Assembly: GCA_028714175.1 (NCBI GenBank) | Contig: JAQTMV010000031.1 | Location: 1 to 32,985 of the forward strand | DNA length: 32,985 nt | From: Methylococcales bacterium | Lineage (GTDB): Bacteria; Pseudomonadota; Gammaproteobacteria; Methylococcales; Methylomonadaceae | Direction of reading: 5' to 3' | Part shown: piece after piece, positions 25,996 through 32,793 of the stretch | Position numbering within the stretch: position 1 is the first letter of the stretch | Layout: each line of letters starts with the position of its first letter | Translations under genes and position numbers: made by a program | The notes under the pieces: model-generated | The model's database searches: none | Seen by the model: the letters and a program-made list of their open reading frames with translations, nothing else | Told to the model about the DNA's origin: nothing

Positions 25996-26542
25996 CATAC
26001 CAACAAATCTTACGCTGTTAAGAATCGCGTTAATTCCTTTATTAACCGTGGTTTTTTATTTGCCCTGGCAGTATTCCAATCTGGCTTGTACGCTGATTTT
26101 TATACTAGCCGGACTTACCGACTGGCTGGACGGCTACCTTGCCAGAAAAATGCAGCTGGAAACGCCTTTTGGTGCTTTTTTAGATCCTGTTGCCGACAAG
26201 CTAATGGTTGCGATAATTCTGGTTTTAATTGTTCAGCAGCAGGCGACTCCCTACCTGGCAATTCCCGCCGCTGTTATTATAGGACGAGAAATAACCATTG
26301 CCTCACTGCGAGAGTGGATGGCAGAGATCGGCCAGCGCGCAAAAGTCAAGGTTTCTCAATTGGGTAAATGGAAAACCACTGCACAAATGGTGGCAATCGG
26401 CATGTTGCTGTATCGTGATAATTTGTTCGGTATCCCGATTAACTATTGCGGTTATGGTCTACTGTATATTGCAGCCATATTAACATTATGGTCTATGATA
26501 AATTACTTAAGTGCTGCTTTGGCAGTCATTAGGGCAGAATAA
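25979..26542 (+). CDS. pgsA: CDP-diacylglycerol-glycerol-3-phosphate 3-phosphatidyltransferase
   Basis: PgsA is an inner-membrane enzyme of phosphatidylglycerol synthesis. The open frame begins at 25925, but ATG 25979 gives MTIQFNIPTNLTLLRIALIP, the standard family start, and 187 aa, the standard size. The CDP-alcohol phosphotransferase motif is complete: D51-G52, A55-R56, G65, D69 and D73 (DGYLAR...GAFLDPVAD). About four to five hydrophobic helices are seen. The gene overlaps uvrC by 17 bp and is likely co-transcribed with it. Confidence 0.95.
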   Translation: MTIQFNIPTNLTLLRIALIPLLTVVFYLPWQYSNLACTLIFILAGLTDWLDGYLARKMQLETPFGAFLDPVADKLMVAIILVLIVQQQATPYLAIPAAVIIGREITIASLREWMAEIGQRAKVKVSQLGKWKTTAQMVAIGMLLYRDNLFGIPINYCGYGLLYIAAILTLWSMINYLSAALAVIRAE

Positions 26543-26633
26543 TAATTACACTTTAAATCCGGTGTCTTAATTAATAAGATCTTTTGGATTTTCACTAACA
26601 ACAAGATACAGCACAGTGAATCAGCTGTAAAAG

Positions 26634-27239
26634 ATGAAAATGGATCAGGAAAAAGAAATTATTCAATCGAAAGCTGAAACACAGGACGAAATATTACTGG
26701 CGGCTCTAAAGTTATTTGCCGAAAAAGGTTATTTTAATACATCGTTAACTGATATTGCGGAGGCTGCGGGTATAAAAAATACCAGCGCAATCTATCAGCA
26801 CTTTAAAAATAAACAAATGATCGCAGCGCAGTTGTATGCCAATATTTTCGACAGCTTAAATATTTCTATCGATGATATAAGGCGCAGGAATCAAAAATCA
26901 TCAGAGCAACTACGCAGCATTGTCGATTTGTTTTTCAAGCTGGCTGATGATGCGCCTGATGTCATGCGGTTTCTGCTGATTTTAAAACTCAATGAGTTCT
27001 TGCCGGAAGAAAAACCTGTTCTGGAAACCGCCGCCTTCGTAAAAATCATCAAAATCATTCAGTCGGGCATCAATGCAGGAGAAATCCGCAATATTAATCC
27101 GTTGCTGGTCAGCGCCTATTTTTTTGGTATTATCAATAACACGTTGCAATTAGTGTTGACTGGTGCACTTGACAAAAAAGCCGATATGTATCTGACACAA
27201 ACATGGCTTGCCGCATGGAATGCGATCGCCAGGAAGTGA
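26634..27239 (+). CDS. TetR/AcrR-family transcriptional regulator
   Basis: A 201-aa regulator with an N-terminal TetR helix-turn-helix at about residues 16-62 (ILLAALKLFAEKGYFNTSLT, then IKNTSAIYQHFKNKQMIAAQ). An all-helical ligand-binding and dimerisation domain follows. ATG 26640 (MDQEKE) is an alternative start 6 bp downstream. The ligand and targets cannot be read from the sequence. No divergent partner gene is present. It is the last intact core-like gene before the accessory segment. Confidence 0.9.
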   Translation: MKMDQEKEIIQSKAETQDEILLAALKLFAEKGYFNTSLTDIAEAAGIKNTSAIYQHFKNKQMIAAQLYANIFDSLNISIDDIRRRNQKSSEQLRSIVDLFFKLADDAPDVMRFLLILKLNEFLPEEKPVLETAAFVKIIKIIQSGINAGEIRNINPLLVSAYFFGIINNTLQLVLTGALDKKADMYLTQTWLAAWNAIARK

Positions 27240-27370
27240 TAGCTGAATCATGTCATTTTGCTCTGCTTTCACCAGCTAGCTGACTATCATGCCAGTTGCA
27301 CATCGGGTCAGAGGAGGCCGCAGCCTCCGTCACCGGGTTGACGGGGCAGTCATCTGCACCTGTCTCCCAC

Positions 27371-27405
27371 AGATCGTAGCGTGCGGATTTCCCGCACTAC
27401 GCTCT
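27371..27405 (-). ncRNA. group II intron domain V-like hairpin
   Basis: On the minus strand the sequence starts AGAGCGTAGTGCGG, has a GAAA loop, and returns as TCCGCACGCTACGATCT. This gives a stem with a 2-nt bulge, a basal AGC triad and a GAAA tetraloop, all marks of catalytic domain V. It lies 13 bp after the maturase stop, the expected place. A few base pairs near the base are mismatched. Confidence 0.7.
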
Positions 27406-27417
27406 TCAGATATTGAT

Positions 27418-28044
27418 TCACAGCACCGCGATTGATTGCAACTCTTTATACGATATTGCAATTCTTGGTCGCAGTAACGGAAACGCTTCCACGATTTGCC
27501 CAAACGATTCCCTTGTTACATTGCCTTTTCGACTTCTGCTACTCAGCATCTTGCGCCAATAACGCTCTCAACTGCTCGGAGGTTCTTCGTAAAGCTCGAA
27601 TATTTCCAGCAATACCGTAGTAGGCATAGTTCCCACGTAATACCCGATTCAAGTTTTCCACCTGTTCCCGTATCGGTAGATGACGCATGCAAATTCAGCC
27701 AATTTGGTTTTGTTCGGCTCCAGGGTCAACCCAAACTTCGCCAACCGTTTTCGCAAAACTTCTTGCACTCTTAGCGCATCCTCGCGGTATTGGAAACAGA
27801 GCACAAAATCATCAATGTAACGGACCAGATAAGCTTCAACTTTTAGTCGTTGTTTCAGGACCCGTTCAAACCAAAGGTCTAACACATAGTGCCGGTAAAT
27901 ATTGCTCAGCAATACGCTGATTGATCCTCCTTGCGGTGTACCTGTTTCGCTAGCCTGTATTTCGCCATCCTCCAGCACACCGGCTTTTAGCCAGCGCTTG
28001 ATTAGGCTCAGTATGCGCGGATCACCGGCGCGATGTTCCACAAA
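27418..28044 (-). pseudogene. group II intron reverse transcriptase/maturase, middle and C-terminal part
   Basis: The segment 28044-27649 encodes LLRFVEHRAGDPRILSLIKR, then GTPQGGSISVLLSNIYRHYV and the catalytic RYIDDFV box (YxDD). After a frameshift near 27660 the maturase domain continues as VENLNRVLRGNYAYYGIAGN to about 27544. A further shift leads to LSSRSRKGNVTRESFGQIVE and FPLLRPRIAISYKELQSIAV, ending at TGA 27420-27418. Order and spacing match the X/thumb and C-terminal part of intron-encoded proteins. The N-terminal fingers are missing here because an IS3 fragment abuts at about 28045. Confidence 0.88.
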
Positions 28045-28440
28045 ACGGAGCAGCCATCCTTGAGCCGCCCGTCGGTCAGCAATGACAATCCCTATTCAGA
28101 AGCCTTGTTCAAGACCTTGAAATATCGTCCTGAATATCCTTTGCAACCCTTCTCTACGCTGGCAGAAGCCAGAGCATGGGTGACGGATTTTGTGGCTTGG
28201 TACAACCTTGAGCATCGGCACAGTAGCATCCATTTTGTAACCCCGGAACAACGACACAACGGTCAAGATCAAGCCATTCTCAACGTAAGAAAAGTCACCT
28301 ATTGTGCCGCTAAAGAGGCGAATCCAAAACGATGGAGCAAGGATATCAGAAACTGGGAATGGCGAGCAGAGGTGTTCTTAAATCCCGATAAACCCAGCAC
28401 GCCGCCAGCAAATTGTACGAGCATGAGTGCGCATTAATTT
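28045..28440 (+). pseudogene. IS3-family transposase, C-terminal fragment
   Basis: The plus frame (open from 28033, stop at 28435-28437) encodes PSLSRPSVSNDNPYSEALFK, the segment holding the last acidic residue (E) of the DDE triad. TLKYRPEYP, AWVTDFVAWYNLEHRHSSIH and VTPEQRH follow, typical of rve-type IS3 transposases. The first two catalytic aspartates and OrfA are missing. The fragment starts precisely where the minus-strand reverse transcriptase breaks off, so it is the relic of an insertion followed by deletion. Confidence 0.85.
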
Positions 28441-28444
28441 TCAG

Positions 28445-28690
28445 CAAAGGCAACAAGTACTTTGACATTTTCCGTCAAGCTGAACCATTTTCCTCCTTTG
28501 GCACCGTTAACCAGTGCCGCCAACATGCGCACTGTCCATACCGCAGCTTCCACCCATAGCCACTTTTGGTGGGTTTGTGTTTCTGTTTCCTGTCTAGTCT
28601 CTTCTGACACTGTGGATTCTACCTTCTCGGTTGCCTTGTTATGTTCAGTATGCCTCTATCTTCCTGCCCCCCTTTGCTAAAAGCGGTTTT
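28445..28690 (-). pseudogene. group II intron reverse transcriptase, N-terminal fragment
   Basis: On the minus strand one frame reads TEKVESTVSEETRQETETQT, then HQKWLWVEAAVWTVRMLAAL and VNGAKGGKWFSL. This matches the start of group II intron-encoded proteins (VWT-RML-AL-GVKGGKWFSL). After that the family resemblance stops (TENVKVLVAFAEN, then TAA), where the IS3 fragment begins. About 150-180 residues of the fingers and palm are missing between this part and the fragment at 28044. Confidence 0.75.
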
Positions 28691-29000
28691 GCTAGCCGCT
28701 GTTCTCACCGTTTGCTTGACGTAGGACAGACTTGATTTCAGGCTACGTCCTGCTGTTGGGATTTCTTGGGTCTGCTTTCCCGCAAGCTGTTCTTTGCTCT
28801 GTTAGCAAACTGCATCACTCGTATGAGGGCTCTACGGACTGACAGTTCATTTCCAGTTACTTCCCACCTCACGATGACGCAGTTACTTTCAATTTCAGAG
28901 TTTTTAGGCTTACTCTGGTACGGACTTTCACCGTACTGATAGTACGCCCTTACGGGCGTTCGGATTCCGGCAATCCCTGCCGGAACGACGAGTTTGAACA
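28690..29000 (-). ncRNA. probable 5' RNA region (domain I) of the group II intron
   Basis: This stretch lies upstream of the intron reverse transcriptase on the minus strand. A 97-codon frame (29031-28738) crosses it but looks like translated structural RNA rather than a protein. Small stems occur: GTACGG with CCGTAC around ACTTTCA (plus strand, about 28919-28937) and ACGCCC with GGGCGT (about 28943-28960). No intron 5' boundary (GUGYG) was found. Confidence 0.45.
28965..28985. repeat. short palindromic repeat (TTCCGGCA hairpin)
   Basis: TTCCGGCA at 28965-28972 and TGCCGGAA at 28978-28985 form a perfect 8-bp stem with a 5-nt loop. The wording is like dispersed intergenic palindromes known from many proteobacterial genomes. 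It lies close to the presumed intron 5' end and the second maturase relic. Confidence 0.45.
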
Positions 29001-29040
29001 AAGCTGCGTATAACGATGAGGTCGAAGCCATGGAGTTGGA

Positions 29041-29313
29041 AAAACAACCGTTATAGACAGGCTCAATCCGATTCTACATGGCTGGTTTAATTACTTTAAG
29101 CACGTTAAGAAGGATGAGTTGAAAGCAATGGATGCTTTTGTACGACACAGATTACGAAGTATTATGCGGAAGTATCAAAAGAAAAGAGGGGGGAACAGAA
29201 TGTTCGATAGGCAGCAAACACAACTGATCAATCCTCCGCATCGTGACCTTATCCATAACGCCAGCATTATGAATCCCCTTGGCCGTTTCGTGAACAGCTT
29301 CAAGTATTGCTGA
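29041..29313 (+). pseudogene. second group II intron maturase tail (GIIM domain), opposite orientation
   Basis: A plus-strand frame encodes VIDRLNPILHGWFNYFKHVK and then LKAMDAFVRHRLRSIMRKYQ with a basic KKRGG tail, typical of the group II intron maturase-specific (GIIM) domain with its LRGW-NYF core. The remaining C-terminal part (TQLINPPHRDLIHNASIMNP) is not typical. The frame ends at TGA 29311-29313. No reverse-transcriptase portion lies upstream in this orientation, so this is a separate relic from the minus-strand intron. Confidence 0.75.
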
Positions 29314-29485
29314 TTTTGTTTTTCTTATTGCAATTTACCTTTATCAATTCATTCGCACTCTGTGCCTTTTCGAGGTCCTGAAGCGTTAGCGATAGCAGGT
29401 GCTCAGCAAGATTTTTCAAGGCCTCTTCTTCGTCTTTGTCGATGTTGCTACGCGCGTTTTTCGAAAAACTGAATACACAAATCCA
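29300..29485 (-). pseudogene. RelE/ParE-like toxin, C-terminal fragment
   Basis: A minus-strand frame, open from about 29485 and ending at TGA 29302-29300, encodes WICVFSFSKNARSNIDKDEE, then EALKNLAEHLLSLTLQDLEK and ANELIKVN. This matches the C-terminal half of the family of small RelE-like toxins (FVFGFAKNERANI, EALK-LAKELL, EL-EV). The N-terminal half is gone; a TGA precedes the fragment. It overlaps the end of the maturase relic on the other strand. No antitoxin gene is seen. Confidence 0.65.
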
Positions 29486-29507
29486 TCATAACAATACTTA
29501 CAGATTA

Positions 29508-29634
29508 CTAGGAGGCTGTCCGAGAACTAACATGCATCTCAGTGGCTATCAATATCTAGTGCTATTTAATTCTTTCAAGGCACTACATATAGTAGGCGAA
29601 TTAGTTAAACGTTAGTTCTCGGACATGCTCCTAG
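29508..29634. mobile_element. 127-bp MITE-like element with 24-bp terminal inverted repeats
   Basis: The left end 29508-29531 (CTAGGAGGCTGTCCGAGAAC...) and the right end 29611-29634 are inverted copies with 22 of 24 positions matching. Both ends carry CTAG, which may be a 4-bp target duplication as made by some IS5/IS1182-type transposases. The 79-bp interior has no coding potential. Size and structure fit a miniature inverted-repeat transposable element mobilised in trans. Confidence 0.7.
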
Positions 29635-29709
29635 CCAGTTTCATTCCATTATACACTTCGCCGTTGAAAGAAATTATGTACTGTCAATATAGCCTCAATT
29701 ACAACGAAT

Positions 29710-30463
29710 TCAATTCTTGCGCCCAGCAAACAACATGAGATTTACACTGCAAAAATAGACACCTTCTGAGTCCGCTTGTTCAAGGCCAGTCTGCCAGCGG
29801 TGAAGTTCCTTAGCCGTAACTACGCCTGCTTTAAGGGCTTCCTGTTCGATTCTTTCTGCCTGCGTTCCCCGGCGTGCCAAGGCATAATTGGTAGTAGCGA
29901 CAGGAAACACCTCAAATGAAATATCAGCCAGATTTTGTTGTTTAAATAAGCGGTATAATTTTCGTCCTGAGTAACCATTCTGCAAAGAAGATTCGGCCAG
30001 AAAGCGAGCCAGGCGGCGCTCAATATCAATTTCATCGCTATCCGTTGACAAGCTACCCCAATCGGTATCCAAAACGACCACCCATCCGCCTGATTTTGTT
30101 ACCCGGGTCATTTCAGATAAAGCTTGCGCAGGATTGGGTAAAAGCTGAAACAATCGCTCACTACGGCAGGAATCGAAATAATCGGTTGCAAAGGGCAGTG
30201 ACATGGCATCAACGCGCTTATGTCTAACCCAGGCATTGACACCTGCTTGCTCAGCAAGTTGCTCGGCTTCGACAATCATGGCCTCGTCGTAATCTGCGCC
30301 AATAACTTGTCTGTTGACACCAACCAATGGCGCTAGAGGAATCGTATCAGCACACGGACCACACCAAACCCAGCATCTTATGACCTAGCTGAATTTGTAT
30401 GAGAGCATAGGAGCGTTGCTTGATGCGATTGAGCAGATGTCCAGTGAAGCGGAGATATTCCAT
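29710..30463 (-). pseudogene. class I SAM-dependent methyltransferase, frameshifted
   Basis: The intact 3' part (from 30327 or earlier) encodes 205 residues with QVIGADYDEAMIVEAEQLAE, RVDAMSLPFATDYFDSCRSE, MTRVTKSGGWVVVLDTDWGS and a UbiE/ArsM-like C-terminus. The N-terminus lies in another frame: from ATG 30463 it reads MEYLRFTGHLLNRIKQRSYA and LIQIQLGHKMLGL, then TGA 30343-30341. The frames meet near 30358-30368, inside the SAM-binding motif I. Joined there, the text gives an abnormal GL-WCGPCADTIPLAPLVG where DVGCGPG would be expected. A net loss of about 2 nt explains the shift. Without correction the 205-aa product would lack motif I and hence SAM binding. Confidence 0.8.
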
Positions 30464-30772
30464 GTCTACATAGCCTTTGAGTTGTGACTTTGTTTATCCT
30501 TATTGCAGTTTGTGTGTCATGAAGAAGCTCAAAGTCCATGCCTCGATAGCTTTTTTTCCGATACGAGCTACAATGGAAGTGCCGGGCATGTAATGCTGGC
30601 TTATTTTTAAGACTATGCTTTTATCCGTAACTATTTCAATTTTCATAGACAATAGTATTATACTTGTAAACTTGCCTGGAACAGACATAAGCAGTGACTT
30701 TCTAATGGTTTTTTATTACCCAGAGCCGGTTTATTTTGGTTGTTGGTAAATTGAAGAATTTTAGTTTGCATA
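30464..30772. other. 309-bp spacer, no convincing gene
   Basis: An AT-rich stretch between the methyltransferase relic and the acyltransferase. A 62-codon minus frame (30688-30500) containing MKIEIVTDKSIVLKISQHYM is open but matches no family I recognise and has no clear ribosome binding site. It could be a short hypothetical gene or the relic of one. No strong promoter for the acyltransferase was recognised. Confidence 0.4.
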
Positions 30773-31675
30773 ATGTGCAAACCACCTTTTCAAGATATCC
30801 AAACCATTCAAGAAATTTTTGTAGTAAACAACAATATTACCTACCGCCCTGATACAATAAGAGACAACCACTTGGATAATAAAAATATTATTGATCATTT
30901 TAATCAATATTTTGAGATGGTACCCGCAATTTCTGAGGAACTTAAAAATGAGGGGTATAAACTGCGTTATCGAGTGTTTTGCATTGAACATGAAATATTT
31001 AATTCTGAACACTATCCTGATGATATGGAATTTGACGACTATGACCAGCAATCGATTCATTACCTGATTCGTCACCGCAAGTCCGGAGAATATGCCGCGA
31101 CAACTCGGCTTATCCTTCCTGATGTCAATAACCCGGAAAAATTATTTCCACTTGAAGTCCATTGTAAGATTGATAATTTTGCAGTGATAAAGCCAATTAA
31201 TCGAAAGCACATTGGGGAAGTATCACGGTTTGGTGTATCGAAAGCGTTTAAAAAAAGAAAAAATGAAGGGCATACCTTAGCGGCTACTACTGGTTCTGAT
31301 TTGCATGATTATTTAACACTAAACGAGAGGCGGACTTTTCCCCACATTACTCTCGGTTTAATGGCTTGTCACATTAAAGCATGCTATGAAAACGATATTC
31401 ACTATTTATATGCCGGTATGGAGCTGTCGTTGTTACGTTTTTTATCAGCATTAGGCATCAATTTTACCAAGATTGGACCTTTTGCGGACTTTCATGGAAA
31501 GCGGTGGCCTTGTTTGATAAATGTAACTGATCTACTTGATGGTGTAGCTGAAAAAAACATGGATATATGGAATTTCCTCACTAATAATGGATGTTTTGGG
31601 CAAGCTAGGCCTATTATTGAGAAGCGACCCGCCCCTATGGCGCAAAACAAAAGCCGTAAGGTGAAATCGCAATAG
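30773..31675 (+). CDS. PEP-CTERM/exosortase system-associated acyltransferase
   Basis: A 300-aa protein of the family encoded with exosortase/PEP-CTERM systems, related to GNAT-fold autoinducer synthases. Its substrate is unknown. Landmarks are the N-terminal FNQYFEMVPAISEELKNEGY followed by KLRYRVFCIEHEIFN, the acyltransferase core YEYAATTRLIL-like segment (EYAATTRLILPDVNN), IGEVSRFGVSKAFKKRK, and a C-terminal part with HYLYAGMELSLLRFLSALGI and GPFADFHGKRWPC. The reading frame seems complete. No exosortase, PEP-CTERM substrate or prsK/prsR homologue lies in this window, so it is an orphan among degraded genes. ATG 30773 starts MCKPPFQDIQ; a later start is possible because the first 40 residues are weakly conserved. 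Confidence 0.85.
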   Translation: MCKPPFQDIQTIQEIFVVNNNITYRPDTIRDNHLDNKNIIDHFNQYFEMVPAISEELKNEGYKLRYRVFCIEHEIFNSEHYPDDMEFDDYDQQSIHYLIRHRKSGEYAATTRLILPDVNNPEKLFPLEVHCKIDNFAVIKPINRKHIGEVSRFGVSKAFKKRKNEGHTLAATTGSDLHDYLTLNERRTFPHITLGLMACHIKACYENDIHYLYAGMELSLLRFLSALGINFTKIGPFADFHGKRWPCLINVTDLLDGVAEKNMDIWNFLTNNGCFGQARPIIEKRPAPMAQNKSRKVKSQ

Positions 31676-31767
31676 TAATCCGCCGATTGGAGCATCGCAT
31701 ATTACGAACTCATAACAACGACTCATCTATTGATACATAACTTTGGCATTATGATGCCCACACTGAA

Positions 31768-32152
31768 CTTAAAGAAAAAACATATCAGAAGAGCAGCGCC
31801 GCCAGTTACAACAACAGCTTTGAGCTATCGCCAACACACTTCGCGGCAAGATGGGTGCCGATGAATTTAGAGAATACATACCCGGTTTTATCTTTTATAA
31901 ATACTTGTCAGAAAAAACACAGCGTTACGCCGATTCAATGCTGGAAAAAGATGACCTTAAATTCGCCGGCCGCTATGAAAACAGCGGGGAAGGCGCTGAA
32001 GGGTTAAAGACGCCACGGTCAAGGAACTGGGCTACTTCTTAAAGCCCTCGGAACTCTTCCATGCCATCGCCATGAAAGGCAATAATCAGGCAAACACCCA
32101 TTTACAAGGCGTAGGTTATAACTTCACCCCGCCAGCCTTACCCGAATCCTAA
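31768..32152 (+). pseudogene. hsdM: type I restriction-modification methylase subunit HsdM, N-terminal remnant
   Basis: The plus strand encodes ISEEQRRQLQQQL, a TGA at 31821-31823 where HsdM proteins usually have Trp, then AIANTLRGKMGADEFREYIP, GFIFYKYLSEKTQRYADSML, the conserved N-terminal helical domain. Near 32000-32010 the frame shifts and continues DATVKELGYFLKPSELFHAI and AMKGNNQANTHLQGVGYNF to TAA 32150-32152. The methylase catalytic domain with NPPF is missing. It is therefore a nonsense-mutated, frameshifted and truncated relic; no hsdS or hsdR is seen. Confidence 0.85.
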
Positions 32153-32161
32153 AAAACATTG

Positions 32162-32201
32162 AGCCGCGTTGGGTTGCATCTTTTCGCAACCCAACGCGGC
32201 T
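32162..32201 (-). terminator. perfect 16-bp palindrome, likely terminator for the VapBC-like module
   Basis: AGCCGCGTTGGGTTGC at 32162-32177 pairs perfectly with 32186-32201 around an 8-nt loop. On the minus strand the stem is followed after a few bases by TTTTTT, so it can act as a rho-independent terminator for the minus-strand module. The inner core GTTGGGTTGC recurs as a palindrome at 32759-32793. Confidence 0.6.
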
Positions 32202-32224
32202 AACTGCATGTTACGTTACGCCTC

Positions 32225-32502
32225 TCATAACTTACCAGCTAACTTTTTATCCAGTGTCATTAACTCAATTTGATAATGTTTAGCAGTGGCGGCGATAATG
32301 GAATCAGGCAATTTTGTTTGCTGGATACGTCTAAACTCAATGGTTTCATTTTCGATGTCCACTCGTTCACCCATTTGGTGAGCATACCAAAATCCCGCCC
32401 ACCCTTCGACAGGCTCAGGGCGAACGGTATTTTGATATGCTCAACTGCGGTTTTTAGGATAATGATATTGCTGTCTAACAGATAGTTAATTCCATTCATC
32501 AC
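32225..32502 (-). pseudogene. VapC-like PIN-domain toxin, interrupted by a dispersed repeat
   Basis: The start (GTG 32502 or ATG 32499) gives MNGINYLLDSNIIIL, the N-terminus of PIN-domain ribonuclease toxins with the first acidic residue. After about 25 codons the sequence runs into a repeat (about 32401-32427). Beyond it the original C-terminus is found in another frame: ERVDIENETIEFRRIQQTKL, PDSIIAATAKHYQIELMTLD and KKLAGKL, ending at TGA 32227-32225. That part holds the conserved PDSIIAATA motif. Around 40 residues of a normal VapC (about 130 aa) are missing, so the toxin should be inactive. It overlaps the antitoxin gene end by 17 bp, the usual TA arrangement. Confidence 0.8.
32401..32427. 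repeat. dispersed REP-like repeat inside vapC
   Basis: The sequence ACCCTTCGACAGGCTCAGGG at 32401-32420 followed by CGAACGG is a widespread proteobacterial intergenic repeat. Translated on the minus strand it yields the telltale FALSLSKG peptide. Here it lies inside the PIN-domain frame, at the point where homology breaks. Confidence 0.7.
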
Positions 32503-32716
32503 GCAAAGCTCTTTGTAACTCTAACGGGTCTTGATTGGCAAAACTGGGAAATTCAGGTAAATCATTTACAATGTCGGTCAATAATTCAGATTCTTGTTTT
32601 TGCTTAATGTAATGAATAATCAACTTCTTAATGATTTCATTAGGTGAGCTATGCTCTTTTTGTGCCATATTCTTCAATGTTGTTTCTAATTCCGGGTCAA
32701 GGTCGATGGTTAGCAT
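32486..32716 (-). CDS. ribbon-helix-helix-type antitoxin, VapB-like
   Basis: A 76-aa protein starting MLTIDLDPELETTLKNMAQK, a beta-strand followed by two helices as in ribbon-helix-helix DNA-binding antitoxins, then a charged C-terminal tail (ELQRALRDEWN) that would bind the toxin. GAGGA lies 6-7 bp before ATG 32716. The gene appears intact and overlaps the start of the interrupted PIN toxin gene. Antitoxins of this type repress their own promoter, which should lie just upstream at 32717-32760. With its toxin broken, it could persist as an anti-addiction gene or a plain repressor. Confidence 0.8.
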   Translation of the reverse strand: MLTIDLDPELETTLKNMAQKEHSSPNEIIKKLIIHYIKQKQESELLTDIVNDLPEFPSFANQDPLELQRALRDEWN

Positions 32717-32758
32717 AAAAAATCCTCTTCATTCAATTTAAAATTCCAAGCTGCGTAA

Positions 32759-32793
32759 GTTGGGTTGCATTTTTTATCTTTTCGCAACCCAAC
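32759..32793. repeat. palindrome GTTGGGTTGC upstream of antitoxin gene
   Basis: GTTGGGTTGC at 32759-32768 pairs with GCAACCCAAC at 32784-32793 around a T-rich 15-nt loop. The same core occurs in the palindrome at 32162-32201, so the toxin-antitoxin module is bracketed by two copies. Confidence 0.6.

Larger units (their letters stand above)
27300..29000 (-). mobile_element. degenerate group II intron on minus strand, interrupted by an IS3 fragment
   Basis: On the minus strand the parts occur in intron order: a structured non-coding leader (about 29000-28690), the N-terminal reverse-transcriptase segment (28690-28445), a foreign IS3 piece (28440-28045), the middle and C-terminal maturase (28044-27418), and a domain V-like hairpin (27405-27371). 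The ends are approximate because exon junctions were not recognised. In the leader, short stems such as GTACGG/CCGTAC around a GAAAGT loop are what domain I would show. The reading frame is broken at least three times, so the element cannot move by itself. Confidence 0.75.

Noticed and set aside
28738..29031. 97-codon minus-strand frame (MASTSSLYAALFKL...) as a protein
   Set aside because: It covers the presumed structured RNA leader of the group II intron and includes palindromic repeat sequence; it has no domain and no ribosome binding site.
29710..30327. 205-aa methyltransferase as an intact gene with an alternative start
   Set aside because: The N-terminal segment is readable in another frame just upstream, and the SAM-binding motif I is missing from the short product, so a frameshifted gene explains it better.
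30500..30688. 62-codon minus-strand frame as a definite gene
   Set aside because: No family recognised and no clear start signal; kept only as part of the spacer description.
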